Assembly (NCBI GenBank): GCA_002369135.1
Contig: DFEY01000002.1
Location: forward strand, 1-64,000
From: Lachnospira sp. UBA3790
GTDB lineage: Bacteria > Bacillota > Clostridia > Lachnospirales > Lachnospiraceae
Length of the DNA stretch: 64,000 bases
Direction of reading: 5' to 3'
Below the pieces are notes generated by a model. The model saw only the letters and a list, made by a program, of their open reading frames with translations. It was not told the DNA's origin and searched no databases. The position numbers and the translations under genes were made by a program. Position 1 is the first letter of the stretch; each line of letters opens with the position of its first letter. Shown piece after piece: positions 1 through 8,630 of this stretch.

Positions 1-361
<361 letters not shown>

Positions 362-578
362 AGTGTTTGTATGTACTCAGAATGACGTTAGCCATTCTTC
401 ATCCATTACTGTTTTAAAGGTTTCAGTTTTAAAACTGAAGTTCGCATCATTTCTTATGAAATGATTTCTGAAATTTTTTAGAAATTTCAGGGATGGTTGC
501 TGTTTAGTTATCAATGTTCTTTTAGCTAAAAGCTGTTATACTGCGCATAAAATCTGCTGATTTCGCGACAGCCTATTA

Positions 579-607
579 AATATAGCACAGCACAAAAGGC
601 ATGTCAA
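579..607 (-). promoter_or_regulatory. rRNA operon promoter and leader
   Basis: On the minus strand there is a -35 box TTGACA (607-602), a 17-bp spacer and a -10 box TATATT (584-579), i.e. a near-consensus housekeeping promoter about 220 bp upstream of the 16S gene. The stretch 362-578 is its leader: it is AT-rich, holds several inverted repeats built on GAAATTTC/GAAATGAT-type sequences, presumably for pre-16S processing, and has no coding potential. The promoter separates the rRNA operon from the tRNA genes upstream. Confidence 0.8.
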
Positions 608-654
608 CAATTTTTTCTTCGAAAAAAAGAAAAATTTTAGAGAAATACTCTAAA

Positions 655-743
655 CGGAGAAGGAGGGATTTGAACCCTCGCGCCGCTACTAACGACCTAC
701 TCCCTTTCCAGGGGAGCCCCTTCAGCCACTTGGGTACTTCTCC
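655..743 (-). tRNA. tRNA-Ser, anticodon GGA
   Basis: A full class II tRNA fold can be drawn: acceptor GGAGAAG paired with CTTCTCC, a D-arm with AAGTGGCTGAAGGGGC, anticodon loop CTGGAAA (anticodon GGA, decoding UCC/UCU), a long variable arm typical of Ser, and a T-arm with GGTTCAAATCC. The discriminator base is G. The 3' CCA is not encoded. It lies about 70 nt from the second tRNA-Ser, probably on the same transcript. Confidence 0.97.
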
Positions 744-814
744 CAGTTGACTATAGTTTTCATACTATGTTATAAGTTCCGACTATGATGTCGGATGCAG
801 AATTTAATCTACAG

Positions 815-899
815 CGGAGAAGGTGGGATTCGAACCCACGGTGGCGTGAACCACACTGGTTTTCAAGACCAGCACCATAAACCACTCGGACACCTCTCC
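815..899 (-). tRNA. tRNA-Ser, anticodon TGA
   Basis: Class II tRNA: acceptor GGAGAGG pairs with CTTCTCC (one G-U), anticodon loop CTTGAAA gives anticodon TGA (decodes UCA/UCG/UCU by wobble), a long variable arm of Ser type, and T-loop GGTTCGAATCC. The discriminator is G and CCA is not encoded. Just upstream on the transcript is the end of ispD, with a short perfect palindrome CTCGCTAGCGAG (about 908-919) between them. Confidence 0.97.
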
Positions 900-944
900 G
901 TGTCTCACTCGCTAGCGAGCGAACATTAAAATAATATCAAAAAA

Positions 945-1631
945 TTATTTTAGTGTCAACAGAGTTTTTGCTACTTCAACATCCTCCGGTGTTGTGATTT
1001 TTATGTTCTCATATGAGCCTTCTACAAACTTAACTTTGGTGTGACCGAACTGCTCTACCACCATCGCATCGTCTGTCACCTCAGGGTTTCCTTTACTAAA
1101 CATTTTTATATAAGACTCGTGAACCAAGTTGTAGTCAAATGCTTGTGGTGTTTGAGTAATGTAGAGTGTATCTCTAGCTGGAGTATTAATCACTGTCTTT
1201 GTCTCATCAACTTCTTTGATAGTATCCTTCACTGGCATTCCAGCTACGCATGCTTTGTACTCTACTGCGCCATCAATACATCTCTCAATTATTTCATTTG
1301 TAATCATTGGTCTAGCTGCATCGTGAATCAAAACATAGTCACCTGTTGTGTGCTCAAGTCCGTGGTAAACAGAATCGTATCTGTGCGCTCCACCAGTGAT
1401 AACCATGGCAACTTTTTTAAAACCATACTTATCAACAAACTCAGCCTGCGCGTATTCTCTCTCACCTTCAGGCACTACTAAAATCACTTCATCTACTCTT
1501 GAGTTTTCAAAAGCATTAAGCGAGTACCACACAACTGGCTTTCCATTAATCTCCATATACTGTTTCTTTGTTTCACTTTGCATTCTTGATCCGCTACCTG
1601 CGGCCAAAACTATTGCAGTAATCTTACTCAT
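945..1631 (-). CDS. ispD: 2-C-methyl-D-erythritol 4-phosphate cytidylyltransferase
   Basis: IspD condenses CTP with methylerythritol phosphate in the MEP isoprenoid pathway. The N-terminal nucleotide-binding motif AIVLAAGSGSRM with following KQY is intact, and VLIHDAARP and the VTDDA motif are present; the 228-residue length fits the family. The start is the ATG at 1631, preceded by AGGAG. It overlaps the tsaD stop in a TAATG junction, so translation is probably coupled. An upstream in-frame extension of 15 codons has no similarity to IspD and was rejected. It is the last gene of the tsaE-ispD operon. Confidence 0.96.
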   Translation of the reverse strand: MSKITAIVLAAGSGSRMQSETKKQYMEINGKPVVWYSLNAFENSRVDEVILVVPEGEREYAQAEFVDKYGFKKVAMVITGGAHRYDSVYHGLEHTTGDYVLIHDAARPMITNEIIERCIDGAVEYKACVAGMPVKDTIKEVDETKTVINTPARDTLYITQTPQAFDYNLVHESYIKMFSKGNPEVTDDAMVVEQFGHTKVKFVEGSYENIKITTPEDVEVAKTLLTLK

Positions 1632-2650
1632 TATTTGTCTCCTAACTTCAAGTTCGGAATGGCATTTAAATCCCATCCATGTCTTGTTCCATTTTTATAT
1701 TCAAAGTACGCAGCTGATCCTATCATCACAGCATTGTCTGTACAAAGTTCTGGTGATGGATAATAAAAATCTATTCCGCGCTTCTCGCACTCTTCCTTGA
1801 ACAATTTTCTAAGAGCTGTGTTCGATGCTACACCACCGGCCAAAGCAATCTTGTTCATTCCAGTTTCTTTAACCGCTAGCATTGCTCTCTCCACTAAAGT
1901 TTCTACCACAGACTTCTGGAACGAAGCTGCCACATCTTCAGTCACAATCTCCTCGCCTTTCATCTTCTTGGCATTCAACTCATTTAGCACCGCAGACTTA
2001 ACACCACTGAAACTAAAATCATATGGATTGTCTGCTATCTTTGCCTTTGGAAACTCGTAAGCATTTTCGTTTCCTTCTTTTGCTGCCTTATCAATCTTTG
2101 GTCCGCCTGGATAACCAAGTCCAATTGCACGAGCGACTTTGTCGAAGGCTTCACCTGCTGCGTCGTCTCTAGACTTTCCAAGTATCTCATACTCACAGTA
2201 GTCGTTCACCTTCACAAGATGTGTGTGACCACCAGAAACTATAAGGCAAAGAAATGGTGGCTCGAGAGTTTTGTCCTCGACAAAGTTCGCGCACACATGT
2301 CCCTCTATGTGATTCACACCAACCAAAGGAATGTCCTTTGCAAAAGCAATAGCCTTTGCCTCGGCCACGCCCACTAAAAGCGCGCCCACCAAACCTGGTC
2401 CGTATGTAACACCGATAGCATCGATATCATCCAGTGTGCAATTAGCATCACTTAGCGCCTTCTCGATTACTGGGTTAATATTCTCGATATGTTTTCTTGA
2501 AGCAATCTCTGGCACCACTCCACCGTAGAGCGTGTGCAAGTCAATCTGTGATGAGATAACGTTAGACAAAACTTCTCTACCATTAACAACGACCGCTGCC
2601 GCCGTCTCATCGCATGAACTTTCAATTGCCAAAATCTTTACATCTTCCAT
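1631..2650 (-). CDS. tsaD: tRNA threonylcarbamoyladenosine (t6A37) transferase TsaD
   Basis: TsaD transfers the threonylcarbamoyl group to A37 of ANN-decoding tRNAs, acting with TsaB and TsaE. The ASKHA-fold protein has 339 residues and shows AIESSCDET at the start, the metal-binding HIEGH near residue 110, and [11 protein letters not shown]. It is encoded in one operon with tsaB and tsaE; tsaC, which makes the adenylate intermediate, is not in this window. Its RBS (AGAAG) is weak. It follows rnz by about 21 nt. Confidence 0.97.
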   Translation of the reverse strand: MEDVKILAIESSCDETAAAVVVNGREVLSNVISSQIDLHTLYGGVVPEIASRKHIENINPVIEKALSDANCTLDDIDAIGVTYGPGLVGALLVGVAEAKAIAFAKDIPLVGVNHIEGHVCANFVEDKTLEPPFLCLIVSGGHTHLVKVNDYCEYEILGKSRDDAAGEAFDKVARAIGLGYPGGPKIDKAAKEGNENAYEFPKAKIADNPYDFSFSGVKSAVLNELNAKKMKGEEIVTEDVAASFQKSVVETLVERAMLAVKETGMNKIALAGGVASNTALRKLFKEECEKRGIDFYYPSPELCTDNAVMIGSAAYFEYKNGTRHGWDLNAIPNLKLGDK

Positions 2651-2671
2651 AACTGTTTCTTCTATATAAAA

Positions 2672-3583
2672 CTACTCTTCGTCAAAATTTAATTCCAAAC
2701 TCATTCCATCTTTGCCGGCTTTGACTCTGTCAAAGATGTCTTTGTAGTTGTCAACATAATCCCAAGGTCTGATTAGTGATGGGCTGTAATGTGTAAGCCA
2801 CATTTCCTTTGGCTGAGCCTTCGCACCAATCTCGCAAGCCTCCTTAAATGTCATATGAGTTTTTTCCTTAGCCTTTTCCTCCATATCTGGTTCGCCATAC
2901 ATTCCCTCGCAGATAAATAAATCAGAGTCTTTGGCGTTCTCTGCTATAGAGTCGCAAGGTCTTGAGTCTGTAGCGTAAGTAACCTTTAGGCCACGGCGCG
3001 CAGGCCCCATAACCATATCAGGTGTGTAAGTCTTTCCTTCAAACTCCACATCTTCTCCGCTTTGCAACTTGCCCCAGCTAGTCACTGGAAGGCCAAGTTC
3101 TTTTGCTTTGTCGAGGTCGAACTTGCCGGCTCTATCAATCTCAATCGAGTAGCCATAGCAAGTTACTTTGTGCTTCAACTTAAACGCATTTATTCTATAG
3201 CCGTTAATCTCGAATGACTCTTCAGGCTCTTTAATCTCAATAAAGTTGATGTCAAAAGGAATCTCAGGAGCAATCACGCACAAAGACTTAACTACCCTCT
3301 CCAAACCTTTTGGTCCAATCATTGTGATAGGCTCTTCTCTCTCAGCATTTTTCATTGCAAGCAAAAGACCAGGCAAACCGCTGATGTGATCCGCATGATA
3401 GTGTGTAAAACAAATCACATCGATCGGCTTAACTGTCCAACCTTTTTCCTTGATTGCAATCTGAGTAGCCTCGCCACAATCAATCAATATATTGCTTCCG
3501 TTGTAACGACACATAAGTGATGTCAAAAACCTTTTTGGCAGTGGCATCATTCCACCTGTGCCTAGCAAACAAATATCTAGCAT
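2672..3583 (-). CDS. rnz: Ribonuclease Z (tRNA 3' processing)
   Basis: A 303-residue metallo-beta-lactamase-fold protein with THYHADHISG (HxHxDH zinc motif) near residue 60, a GTGG start motif, ATDSRP (Asp ligand) near 210 and a C-terminal LTHYS histidine. RNase Z trims tRNA 3' trailers, which matters here because the two tRNA-Ser genes nearby lack an encoded CCA. The start overlaps the rimI stop by 7 nt, indicating coupled translation. Confidence 0.93.
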   Translation of the reverse strand: MLDICLLGTGGMMPLPKRFLTSLMCRYNGSNILIDCGEATQIAIKEKGWTVKPIDVICFTHYHADHISGLPGLLLAMKNAEREEPITMIGPKGLERVVKSLCVIAPEIPFDINFIEIKEPEESFEINGYRINAFKLKHKVTCYGYSIEIDRAGKFDLDKAKELGLPVTSWGKLQSGEDVEFEGKTYTPDMVMGPARRGLKVTYATDSRPCDSIAENAKDSDLFICEGMYGEPDMEEKAKEKTHMTFKEACEIGAKAQPKEMWLTHYSPSLIRPWDYVDNYKDIFDRVKAGKDGMSLELNFDEE

Positions 3584-4035
3584 AGTATTTCTCCACTTTC
3601 ATTTTTATAATGCATTAGCACTGCATCTTCTACTGGCTTCTGGTAATACTGTTTTCTTTTACCGATCACCTCAAAGCCTTTCTTTAAATATAACTCAATC
3701 GCTGCTTCGTTCGACTCGCGAACTTCCAAAAATAAATCGCTCACATCCTTCTTATCAAGGTAGGCCAAAATGCTGTCAAACAACATCTCGCCAATTCCCT
3801 CGCGACGTCTCTGAGGATCAACCGCAATGCTTAGAAGTTCTGCATCAGGAACCATAAGTCCCACCGAAGCATAACCAACTAGCTCTTTGCCATCGTCCGC
3901 GGCAAAGACCTTGGTATAGTTGTTCTCAAAAGTCTCCTCAATCATCTCTCTGGACCAAGGAACTGTAAAACTAGAATTTTCAATATTAAAAATTCCATCT
4001 ATATCATTTTCAGTAGCTTCTCTTACACTAATCAT
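3577..4035 (-). CDS. rimI: Ribosomal-protein-alanine N-acetyltransferase (GNAT)
   Basis: GNAT-family protein of 152 residues with acetyl-CoA-binding motif A (QRRREGIGEML), an internal VREN-like SNEAAIELY helix and a final FEVIGKR strand, the RimI pattern. RimI acetylates the N-terminal alanine of S18. It is embedded between tsaB and rnz, overlapping both, the usual tsaB-rimI-tsaD neighbourhood of Firmicutes. Confidence 0.9.
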   Translation of the reverse strand: MISVREATENDIDGIFNIENSSFTVPWSREMIEETFENNYTKVFAADDGKELVGYASVGLMVPDAELLSIAVDPQRRREGIGEMLFDSILAYLDKKDVSDLFLEVRESNEAAIELYLKKGFEVIGKRKQYYQKPVEDAVLMHYKNESGEILC

Positions 4036-4726
4036 TTTTCTGTTTCTCTTTTAATTCTCTCTCCGCTTGAGACAACATCAAATAGTCTGGTCTAAAATCA
4101 TCTGCGCTCATCACTTGTCCTTCGTCGAAGTAATCTTTTGCCAAATATACAAATGAACTTGCCTTCACATAATTAGAATCGTCCTCGGCAAAGGAATGTG
4201 CCACATCCATTTTCGAATCTATTAACTCGCGGTAAGCATCCACTCCGTCACCCAAGAAAATGACTTCCTCATTTATCTCACTAACCAACTCATCTATAGT
4301 AAGAACACATTGATCTTTAATCACTTCTACTCTTCCATCTCTAAACTTGTAAAGCCCAGTGAACACTCGGTCCCTCCTTGCATCCATCATTGGGCAAACC
4401 AAAACATCAGAGTCACACACGTTGTATGCTAGCGCTTCCATAGTTGGAACATTAACGATTGGTTTATCTAGCGCAAGGCCTAAGCCCTTTGCCGTAGCCC
4501 CACCTATACGAAGCCCTGTGTATGAACCAGGACCGCCAGTGATAGCAATGGCATCAAGTGTCAATAAATCAAGCTCTGTCTCTTTCTTCAACTCGTCTAT
4601 CAAAGGAAGCAAAGTTTCAGAATGAGTTCGCTTATCAAGTGTCAAATATTCAGCTTTTATTTCTCCATCTTCGTATAGGCAGACACTGCCCGCCACAGCC
4701 GATGAATCGATTGCTAAAATTTTCAT
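4028..4726 (-). CDS. tsaB: t6A synthesis scaffold protein TsaB
   Basis: A 232-residue ASKHA-fold paralogue of TsaD. It starts with ILAIDSSA and has ITGGPGSYTGLRIG near residue 65, the family hallmark. TsaB lacks the metal site of TsaD and acts as its dimerisation partner. It overlaps rimI by 8 nt and begins 1 nt after the tsaE stop, so tsaE-tsaB-rimI are tightly coupled. Confidence 0.95.
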   Translation of the reverse strand: MKILAIDSSAVAGSVCLYEDGEIKAEYLTLDKRTHSETLLPLIDELKKETELDLLTLDAIAITGGPGSYTGLRIGGATAKGLGLALDKPIVNVPTMEALAYNVCDSDVLVCPMMDARRDRVFTGLYKFRDGRVEVIKDQCVLTIDELVSEINEEVIFLGDGVDAYRELIDSKMDVAHSFAEDDSNYVKASSFVYLAKDYFDEGQVMSADDFRPDYLMLSQAERELKEKQKND

Positions 4727-4727
4727 C

Positions 4728-5150
4728 CTACTCCTCTACTGTTATCTTTCGATAATCAAATCCTTTTTCCAAATCTTTTTCTATACAAATATGAACCACG
4801 TCTTCTGGCAAAAGTTCCTCAATCAAGTTCGCCCACTCAATCAAACACACGCCCTCGCCAAAGAAATATTCCTCATATCCAATATCATACATTTCATCTG
4901 GATGACCAATTCTGTAAACATCAAAGTGGTAAAAAGGAATTTTGCCATCCGTGTATTCTTGAATAATTGTAAACGTTGGACTGACTACATCTTCTTCCAC
5001 GCCTAAACCTCCCGCGAAGCCTTTAGTAAAGACAGTTTTTCCAACACCCAAATCTCCATCAATGCACACAATTTGACCAGGCTGTGCCTTAGCGCCTAGT
5101 TTCATTCCCAATTCAAATGTGTCTTTTTCTGATAAAGATTCGTAAATCAT
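4728..5150 (-). CDS. tsaE: t6A synthesis ATPase TsaE
   Basis: P-loop ATPase of 140 residues with Walker A GDLGVGKT, then SPTFTIIQEY (switch-like segment), HFDVYR and LIEWA, all TsaE features. It drives turnover of the TsaBD complex. The ATG at 5150 is chosen because an AAAAGGA ribosome binding site lies 6-7 nt upstream; the 12-codon upstream extension overlaps the promoter region and has no family similarity. First gene of the operon that continues to ispD. Confidence 0.95.
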   Translation of the reverse strand: MIYESLSEKDTFELGMKLGAKAQPGQIVCIDGDLGVGKTVFTKGFAGGLGVEEDVVSPTFTIIQEYTDGKIPFYHFDVYRIGHPDEMYDIGYEEYFFGEGVCLIEWANLIEELLPEDVVHICIEKDLEKGFDYRKITVEE

Positions 5151-5163
5151 TTTTTGTCCTTTT

Positions 5164-5202
5164 AAAAAATCAAGGGTTGCATACAAATTATATACAACCC
5201 TT
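5164..5202 (-). terminator. Intrinsic terminator after ribU
   Basis: Inverted repeat AAGGGTTG...CAACCCTT (5172-5202), extended to 12 pairs with one G-T, followed on the minus strand by GA and six T residues (5169-5164). It lies about 40 nt after the ribU stop. The hairpin overlaps the -10 box of the tsaE promoter, so termination and initiation share the same DNA. On the plus strand the stem is also followed by six T, so it could work in both directions. Confidence 0.7.
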
Positions 5203-5215
5203 TTTTAACTATCAA
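5187..5215 (-). promoter_or_regulatory. Promoter of the tsaE-tsaB-rimI-rnz-tsaD-ispD operon
   Basis: Minus-strand -35 TTGATA (5215-5210), 17-bp spacer, -10 TATAAT (5192-5187). Transcription would begin near 5180, about 30 nt before the tsaE start. It is embedded in the ribU terminator hairpin. Confidence 0.7.
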
Positions 5216-5240
5216 GTTTTTTGTAGGTAGAATCCGCATA

Positions 5241-5825
5241 CTATATATGCTTTTTAATAAATTCACTCAAGCGCTTGTAAACTAGCAATGTTATAAATGC
5301 ATCGATAAAACCTTTTATCGCATTGAATGGAACTACTGAGAATAGAACCAAAGTCTTTCTATCAACAATCAAGTTACTGATAGCTTTACCCATTCCTGCA
5401 CACATTTTATCGTCTACGCCGTAAAGTGGAAGCATAACAAAGTAGTTCATTAGACCACCCACAACTGCCATGCAAAGAATGCTGACTGCAAGTCCTACTA
5501 TCGCTCCGTGCACTGTCTTCTTATACTTATAAATTAGACTAGCTGGAATTACAAATGCACAACCAATTGCGAAGTTTGCAAGTTCTCCTACACCACCAGT
5601 TCTTGTTATAGCTAAGTGAATCAAGTTCTTAACCAACTCCATAATTCCACCTGCTACAGGTCCTAGAATAAATGATCCAATCATAATTGGGATGTCACTT
5701 AAATCTAATTTATAAAAATCTGGTGCGATAAATGGTAATGGTACTTCAATAAAATAAAGTATAACACTGATAGCAGTGATGACGCCCATTAACGCCATTT
5801 TCTTTGTCGTAAATAATTTATTCAT
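5241..5825 (-). CDS. ribU: Riboflavin ECF transporter, substrate-binding S component
   Basis: A hydrophobic 194-residue protein with about five or six membrane segments and the N-terminal MALMGVITAISVIL helix typical of ECF S components that bind EcfT. The FMN riboswitch directly upstream assigns the substrate as riboflavin. It needs an EcfA/EcfA'/EcfT energising module; one is encoded at 40.4-43.0 kb. Start ATG 5825 has GAGGAG 7 nt upstream, inside the riboswitch P1 region. Confidence 0.92.
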   Translation of the reverse strand: MNKLFTTKKMALMGVITAISVILYFIEVPLPFIAPDFYKLDLSDIPIMIGSFILGPVAGGIMELVKNLIHLAITRTGGVGELANFAIGCAFVIPASLIYKYKKTVHGAIVGLAVSILCMAVVGGLMNYFVMLPLYGVDDKMCAGMGKAISNLIVDRKTLVLFSVVPFNAIKGFIDAFITLLVYKRLSEFIKKHI

Positions 5826-5832
5826 TTACTTT

Positions 5833-5953
5833 CTCCTCTCTCATCCAGACTATACTGTCGGTTATGGAATTTCACCATATCATGCGTCCGCCTGGGGGCT
5901 TCGGCTTGCTGACTTTAACAGCCGGTGGGGAATCTAACCCCGCCTCGAAGATG
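5833..5953 (-). promoter_or_regulatory. FMN riboswitch (RFN element) controlling ribU
   Basis: On the minus strand the conserved blocks appear in order: CTTCGAGGCGGGG, GATTCCCCACCGGC, GCAAGCC, GGTGAAATTCC, ACCGACAGT and GTCTGGATGAGAGAGG. The closing strand contains the ribU Shine-Dalgarno: TCTTC (5951-5947) pairs with GAGGA (5838-5834), so ligand-stabilised P1 would hide the ribosome binding site. The aptamer begins about 10 nt after the lysC stop. I see no separate terminator hairpin between aptamer and start codon, which favours translational control. Confidence 0.96.
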
Positions 5954-5964
5954 TCTGTATTTAA

Positions 5965-7287
5965 TTATTTTTTAATTTGTACAAAAGCATCGTAGATGGC
6001 TCTCATAGCAATTTCGAAATCTTCTTCTGCCACACCGATAATAATGTTAAGCTCGGAAGAACCCTGGTCAATCATCTTAACGTTTACTCTTGAATCAGCT
6101 AGCGCTTTGAAAAGAATAGCTGCTGTACCTCTTGTGCTCTTCATACCTCTACCTACAATAGTAATTAGAGCGAGATCTGATTCTATATATAATTGATCCG
6201 GATGAACTCTGCTATGAATTTCATCTAGGATAGCTGTCTCTTTGCCTGTGAGTGCATCAGTCTGAATAATAACACTCATTGTGTCGATTCCTGATGGCAT
6301 ATGCTCGAAGCTCACATCATTCTTCTCGAGTGATCTCAAAACATTTCTACCGAAACCAACCATGCTGTTCATTTTGTCTTTCTCGATAGTAATAACTGAC
6401 ATACCCTTTTTGCCGGCGATACCTGTAATGATATGCTCTGGCTTTTCTGCAGTCTCTGACACAATCATTGTGCCGTGATCTTCAGGTCTGTTTGTATTTC
6501 TAATATTTATTGGAATGCCTGCTGAACGAACTGGGAAGATTGCATCTTCATGTAGCACTGATGCTCCCATGTAAGCAAGCTCTCGCAACTCTGCATAAGT
6601 AATAGTCTTGATTGGCTCTGAGTTTTTTACCACTCTTGGATCTGCAATCAAGAATCCACTAACGTCAGTCCAGTTCTCGTATAGTTCAGCCTGTGCTGCT
6701 CTAGCCACGATAGAACCTGTGATATCTGAACCACCTCTTGAGAAAGTCTTGATTGTTCCGTTTGGCATTGAACCATAGAAACCAGGGACAACTGCGTTTT
6801 CGCTCTCCTCTAGTTTAGGGCGAAGTTTTGCTCTTGTCTTATCCCAGTCATACTTTCCTTGCTCGTCAAAGAAAATGTATTTAGCCGCATCCAAAAATTG
6901 ATATCCAAGGTATGCTGCTAAAATCTTACTGTTCAAATATTCACCACGGCTTGCCGCATAGTCACGACCTGCCATATTTGTGAATGACGCTTTTATTTTG
7001 TCGAAATCTGCATCCAACTCGATATCAATACCAAGTTCTGAAATGATTCCGTCATATCTTTCTTTAATCTTTGCAAGCAACTCTTCAAAAGGCTCATCGT
7101 TAACAGCTTTGTCGTAGCATTCGTATAGCATGTCTGTAACTTTGATGTCATGCTTATCTCTCTTACCTGGAGCTGAAGCAACCACGAATTTGCGCTTGTC
7201 ATCAGCCTTTACAATATCTGCAACTTTTTTAAATTGTCCCGCGTCCGCCAAAGAGCTTCCGCCAAACTTTGCAACTTTTACTTCCAT
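5965..7287 (-). CDS. lysC: Aspartate kinase
   Basis: Phosphorylates aspartate, the first step to lysine, threonine and methionine. KFGGSSLAD at the N-terminus, SRGEYLNSKI near residue 115, FSRGGSDITG near 185 and two C-terminal ACT domains (about 300-440) are present; 440 residues fit a monofunctional enzyme. It follows hom by 15 nt with an AGAGG site upstream of ATG 7287, so hom-lysC form one transcript. I see no lysine riboswitch; regulation may be by allosteric feedback. Confidence 0.95.
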   Translation of the reverse strand: MEVKVAKFGGSSLADAGQFKKVADIVKADDKRKFVVASAPGKRDKHDIKVTDMLYECYDKAVNDEPFEELLAKIKERYDGIISELGIDIELDADFDKIKASFTNMAGRDYAASRGEYLNSKILAAYLGYQFLDAAKYIFFDEQGKYDWDKTRAKLRPKLEESENAVVPGFYGSMPNGTIKTFSRGGSDITGSIVARAAQAELYENWTDVSGFLIADPRVVKNSEPIKTITYAELRELAYMGASVLHEDAIFPVRSAGIPINIRNTNRPEDHGTMIVSETAEKPEHIITGIAGKKGMSVITIEKDKMNSMVGFGRNVLRSLEKNDVSFEHMPSGIDTMSVIIQTDALTGKETAILDEIHSRVHPDQLYIESDLALITIVGRGMKSTRGTAAILFKALADSRVNVKMIDQGSSELNIIIGVAEEDFEIAMRAIYDAFVQIKK

Positions 7288-7302
7288 AATTAACCTCTAA
7301 TA

Positions 7303-8502
7303 TTAATCGTCTAATCTAATTCTTGAAATTACACCAAGTGTTCCAGCCTTTGCCTTGAAGTCACTCTCTGACATTACTGATGTAATAAATCCAATCTCTC
7401 CATCGATGCCAGCATCTACAAACTCGACATCTTTGAAGACGTCTCTTACTTTGTCTTTGCCGGCCTTGGTTCTTACAAAGAATTTCTTCTTTGAGAATGA
7501 GAAATCTTCTAGTTCCTGCTTATCAGCCTTCCACTGGATAGTAGTTGATGTGTTAAGGTGTCTGATACAGTCCACCACATCACTAACCACCGCGCTGGCT
7601 GTTGGAAGCTTACCTGCTCCACTTCCGATAAACGCAATGTCTCCCACCATGTTTCCGCGAACCATAATGCCGTTTGTAACATCCTGAATTGGATATAGCG
7701 GATGACCTTCCTTTAGAAGCATTGGAGCTACAAAAGCTGTCACTCTCTTACCATCCATCTTACTGCAAGCAATAAGTTTGATAGTCATGTCCATAGCCTT
7801 TGCATATTTAAAGTCATCAGAAGTAATCTTTGAAATTCCTTCTGTGTAAATTTCTTCAAAGTCCACTGTCTTTTCTGTAGCTAGCGAAGTCAAAATTGCA
7901 ATCTTTCTTACCGCATCAAATCCTTCAATATCAGCTTCAGGATTTCTCTCTGCGTAACCAAGATCTTGCGCCTGCTTCAAAGTACTATCAAAGTCAGCTC
8001 CTTCTTTTTCCATCTTAGTCAAGATATAGTTTGTAGTACCATTCATGATACCAGCAATCTCTTGAATTCTATCTGCAGTAATGTGCATATTGATTGGACG
8101 AATGATTGGAATTCCACCACCTACAGCCGCTTCAAATAAGAAGTTTCTGTTATGTGAAATCGCAATGTCAATCAACTCTGCACCATACTTAGCAACTAAT
8201 TCTTTGTTTGATGTAGCAACACTCTTGCCAGCCTCTAAGGCAGACTTAACAAACTCGTACGCAGGATGTAAACCACCCATTACTTCAATCACAACTTCCA
8301 CTTCTGGGTCGTTTAAAATTACATCGTAATCATGCACGAGTACGTCTTCACAAGGATCACCAAGGAATTCTCTTAAGTCTAAAACATACTTAATATCAAT
8401 CTCTTCACCTGATTTCTCGTTAACAATGTCACTATTCTCTTTTATGATTTGGAATACTCCAGAACCAACTGTTCCGTATCCCAATATTGCTACTTTTATC
8501 AT
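7303..8502 (-). CDS. hom: Homoserine dehydrogenase
   Basis: Reduces aspartate semialdehyde to homoserine. N-terminal Rossmann motif ILGYGTVGSG, the ATSNKELVA segment, GIMNGTTNYILTKM, and a C-terminal ACT domain (about 320-399) are visible. ATG 8502 is chosen because AAGGAG lies 8 nt upstream and the NAD-binding motif begins right after; a 13-codon upstream extension is non-coding. Length 399 residues fits the Gram-positive form. Confidence 0.95.
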   Translation of the reverse strand: MIKVAILGYGTVGSGVFQIIKENSDIVNEKSGEEIDIKYVLDLREFLGDPCEDVLVHDYDVILNDPEVEVVIEVMGGLHPAYEFVKSALEAGKSVATSNKELVAKYGAELIDIAISHNRNFLFEAAVGGGIPIIRPINMHITADRIQEIAGIMNGTTNYILTKMEKEGADFDSTLKQAQDLGYAERNPEADIEGFDAVRKIAILTSLATEKTVDFEEIYTEGISKITSDDFKYAKAMDMTIKLIACSKMDGKRVTAFVAPMLLKEGHPLYPIQDVTNGIMVRGNMVGDIAFIGSGAGKLPTASAVVSDVVDCIRHLNTSTTIQWKADKQELEDFSFSKKKFFVRTKAGKDKVRDVFKDVEFVDAGIDGEIGFITSVMSESDFKAKAGTLGVISRIRLDD

Positions 8503-8531
8503 TGTGTACTCCTTAATCAGTATTACTAATA

Positions 8532-8560
8532 AATTTACCAAAAATACAGGTGTTTTTCAA
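8532..8560 (-). promoter_or_regulatory. Promoter of hom-lysC
   Basis: Minus strand -35 TTGAAA (8560-8555), 17-bp spacer, -10 TAAATT (8537-8532). It sits between the prfB terminator and the hom start, giving a leader of about 20-25 nt with the AAGGAG site. Confidence 0.6.
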
Positions 8561-8594
8561 TAAAAACTTTGTTATTTTATTAACAAATGTAATA

Positions 8595-8630
8595 TAAAAA
8601 AAGTGGATTCACTACTCATGAATCCACTTT
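8595..8630 (-). terminator. Terminator of prfB
   Basis: Perfect 12-bp stem AAAGTGGATTCA / TGAATCCACTTT with a 7-nt loop, followed by seven T on the minus strand. The stop codon of prfB lies in the hairpin loop region. Confidence 0.88.

Noticed and set aside
901..925. Palindrome CTCGCTAGCGAG between ispD and tRNA-Ser as a terminator.
   Set aside because: There is no T-run on the minus strand and a tRNA gene follows directly; a processing role is possible but not supported.
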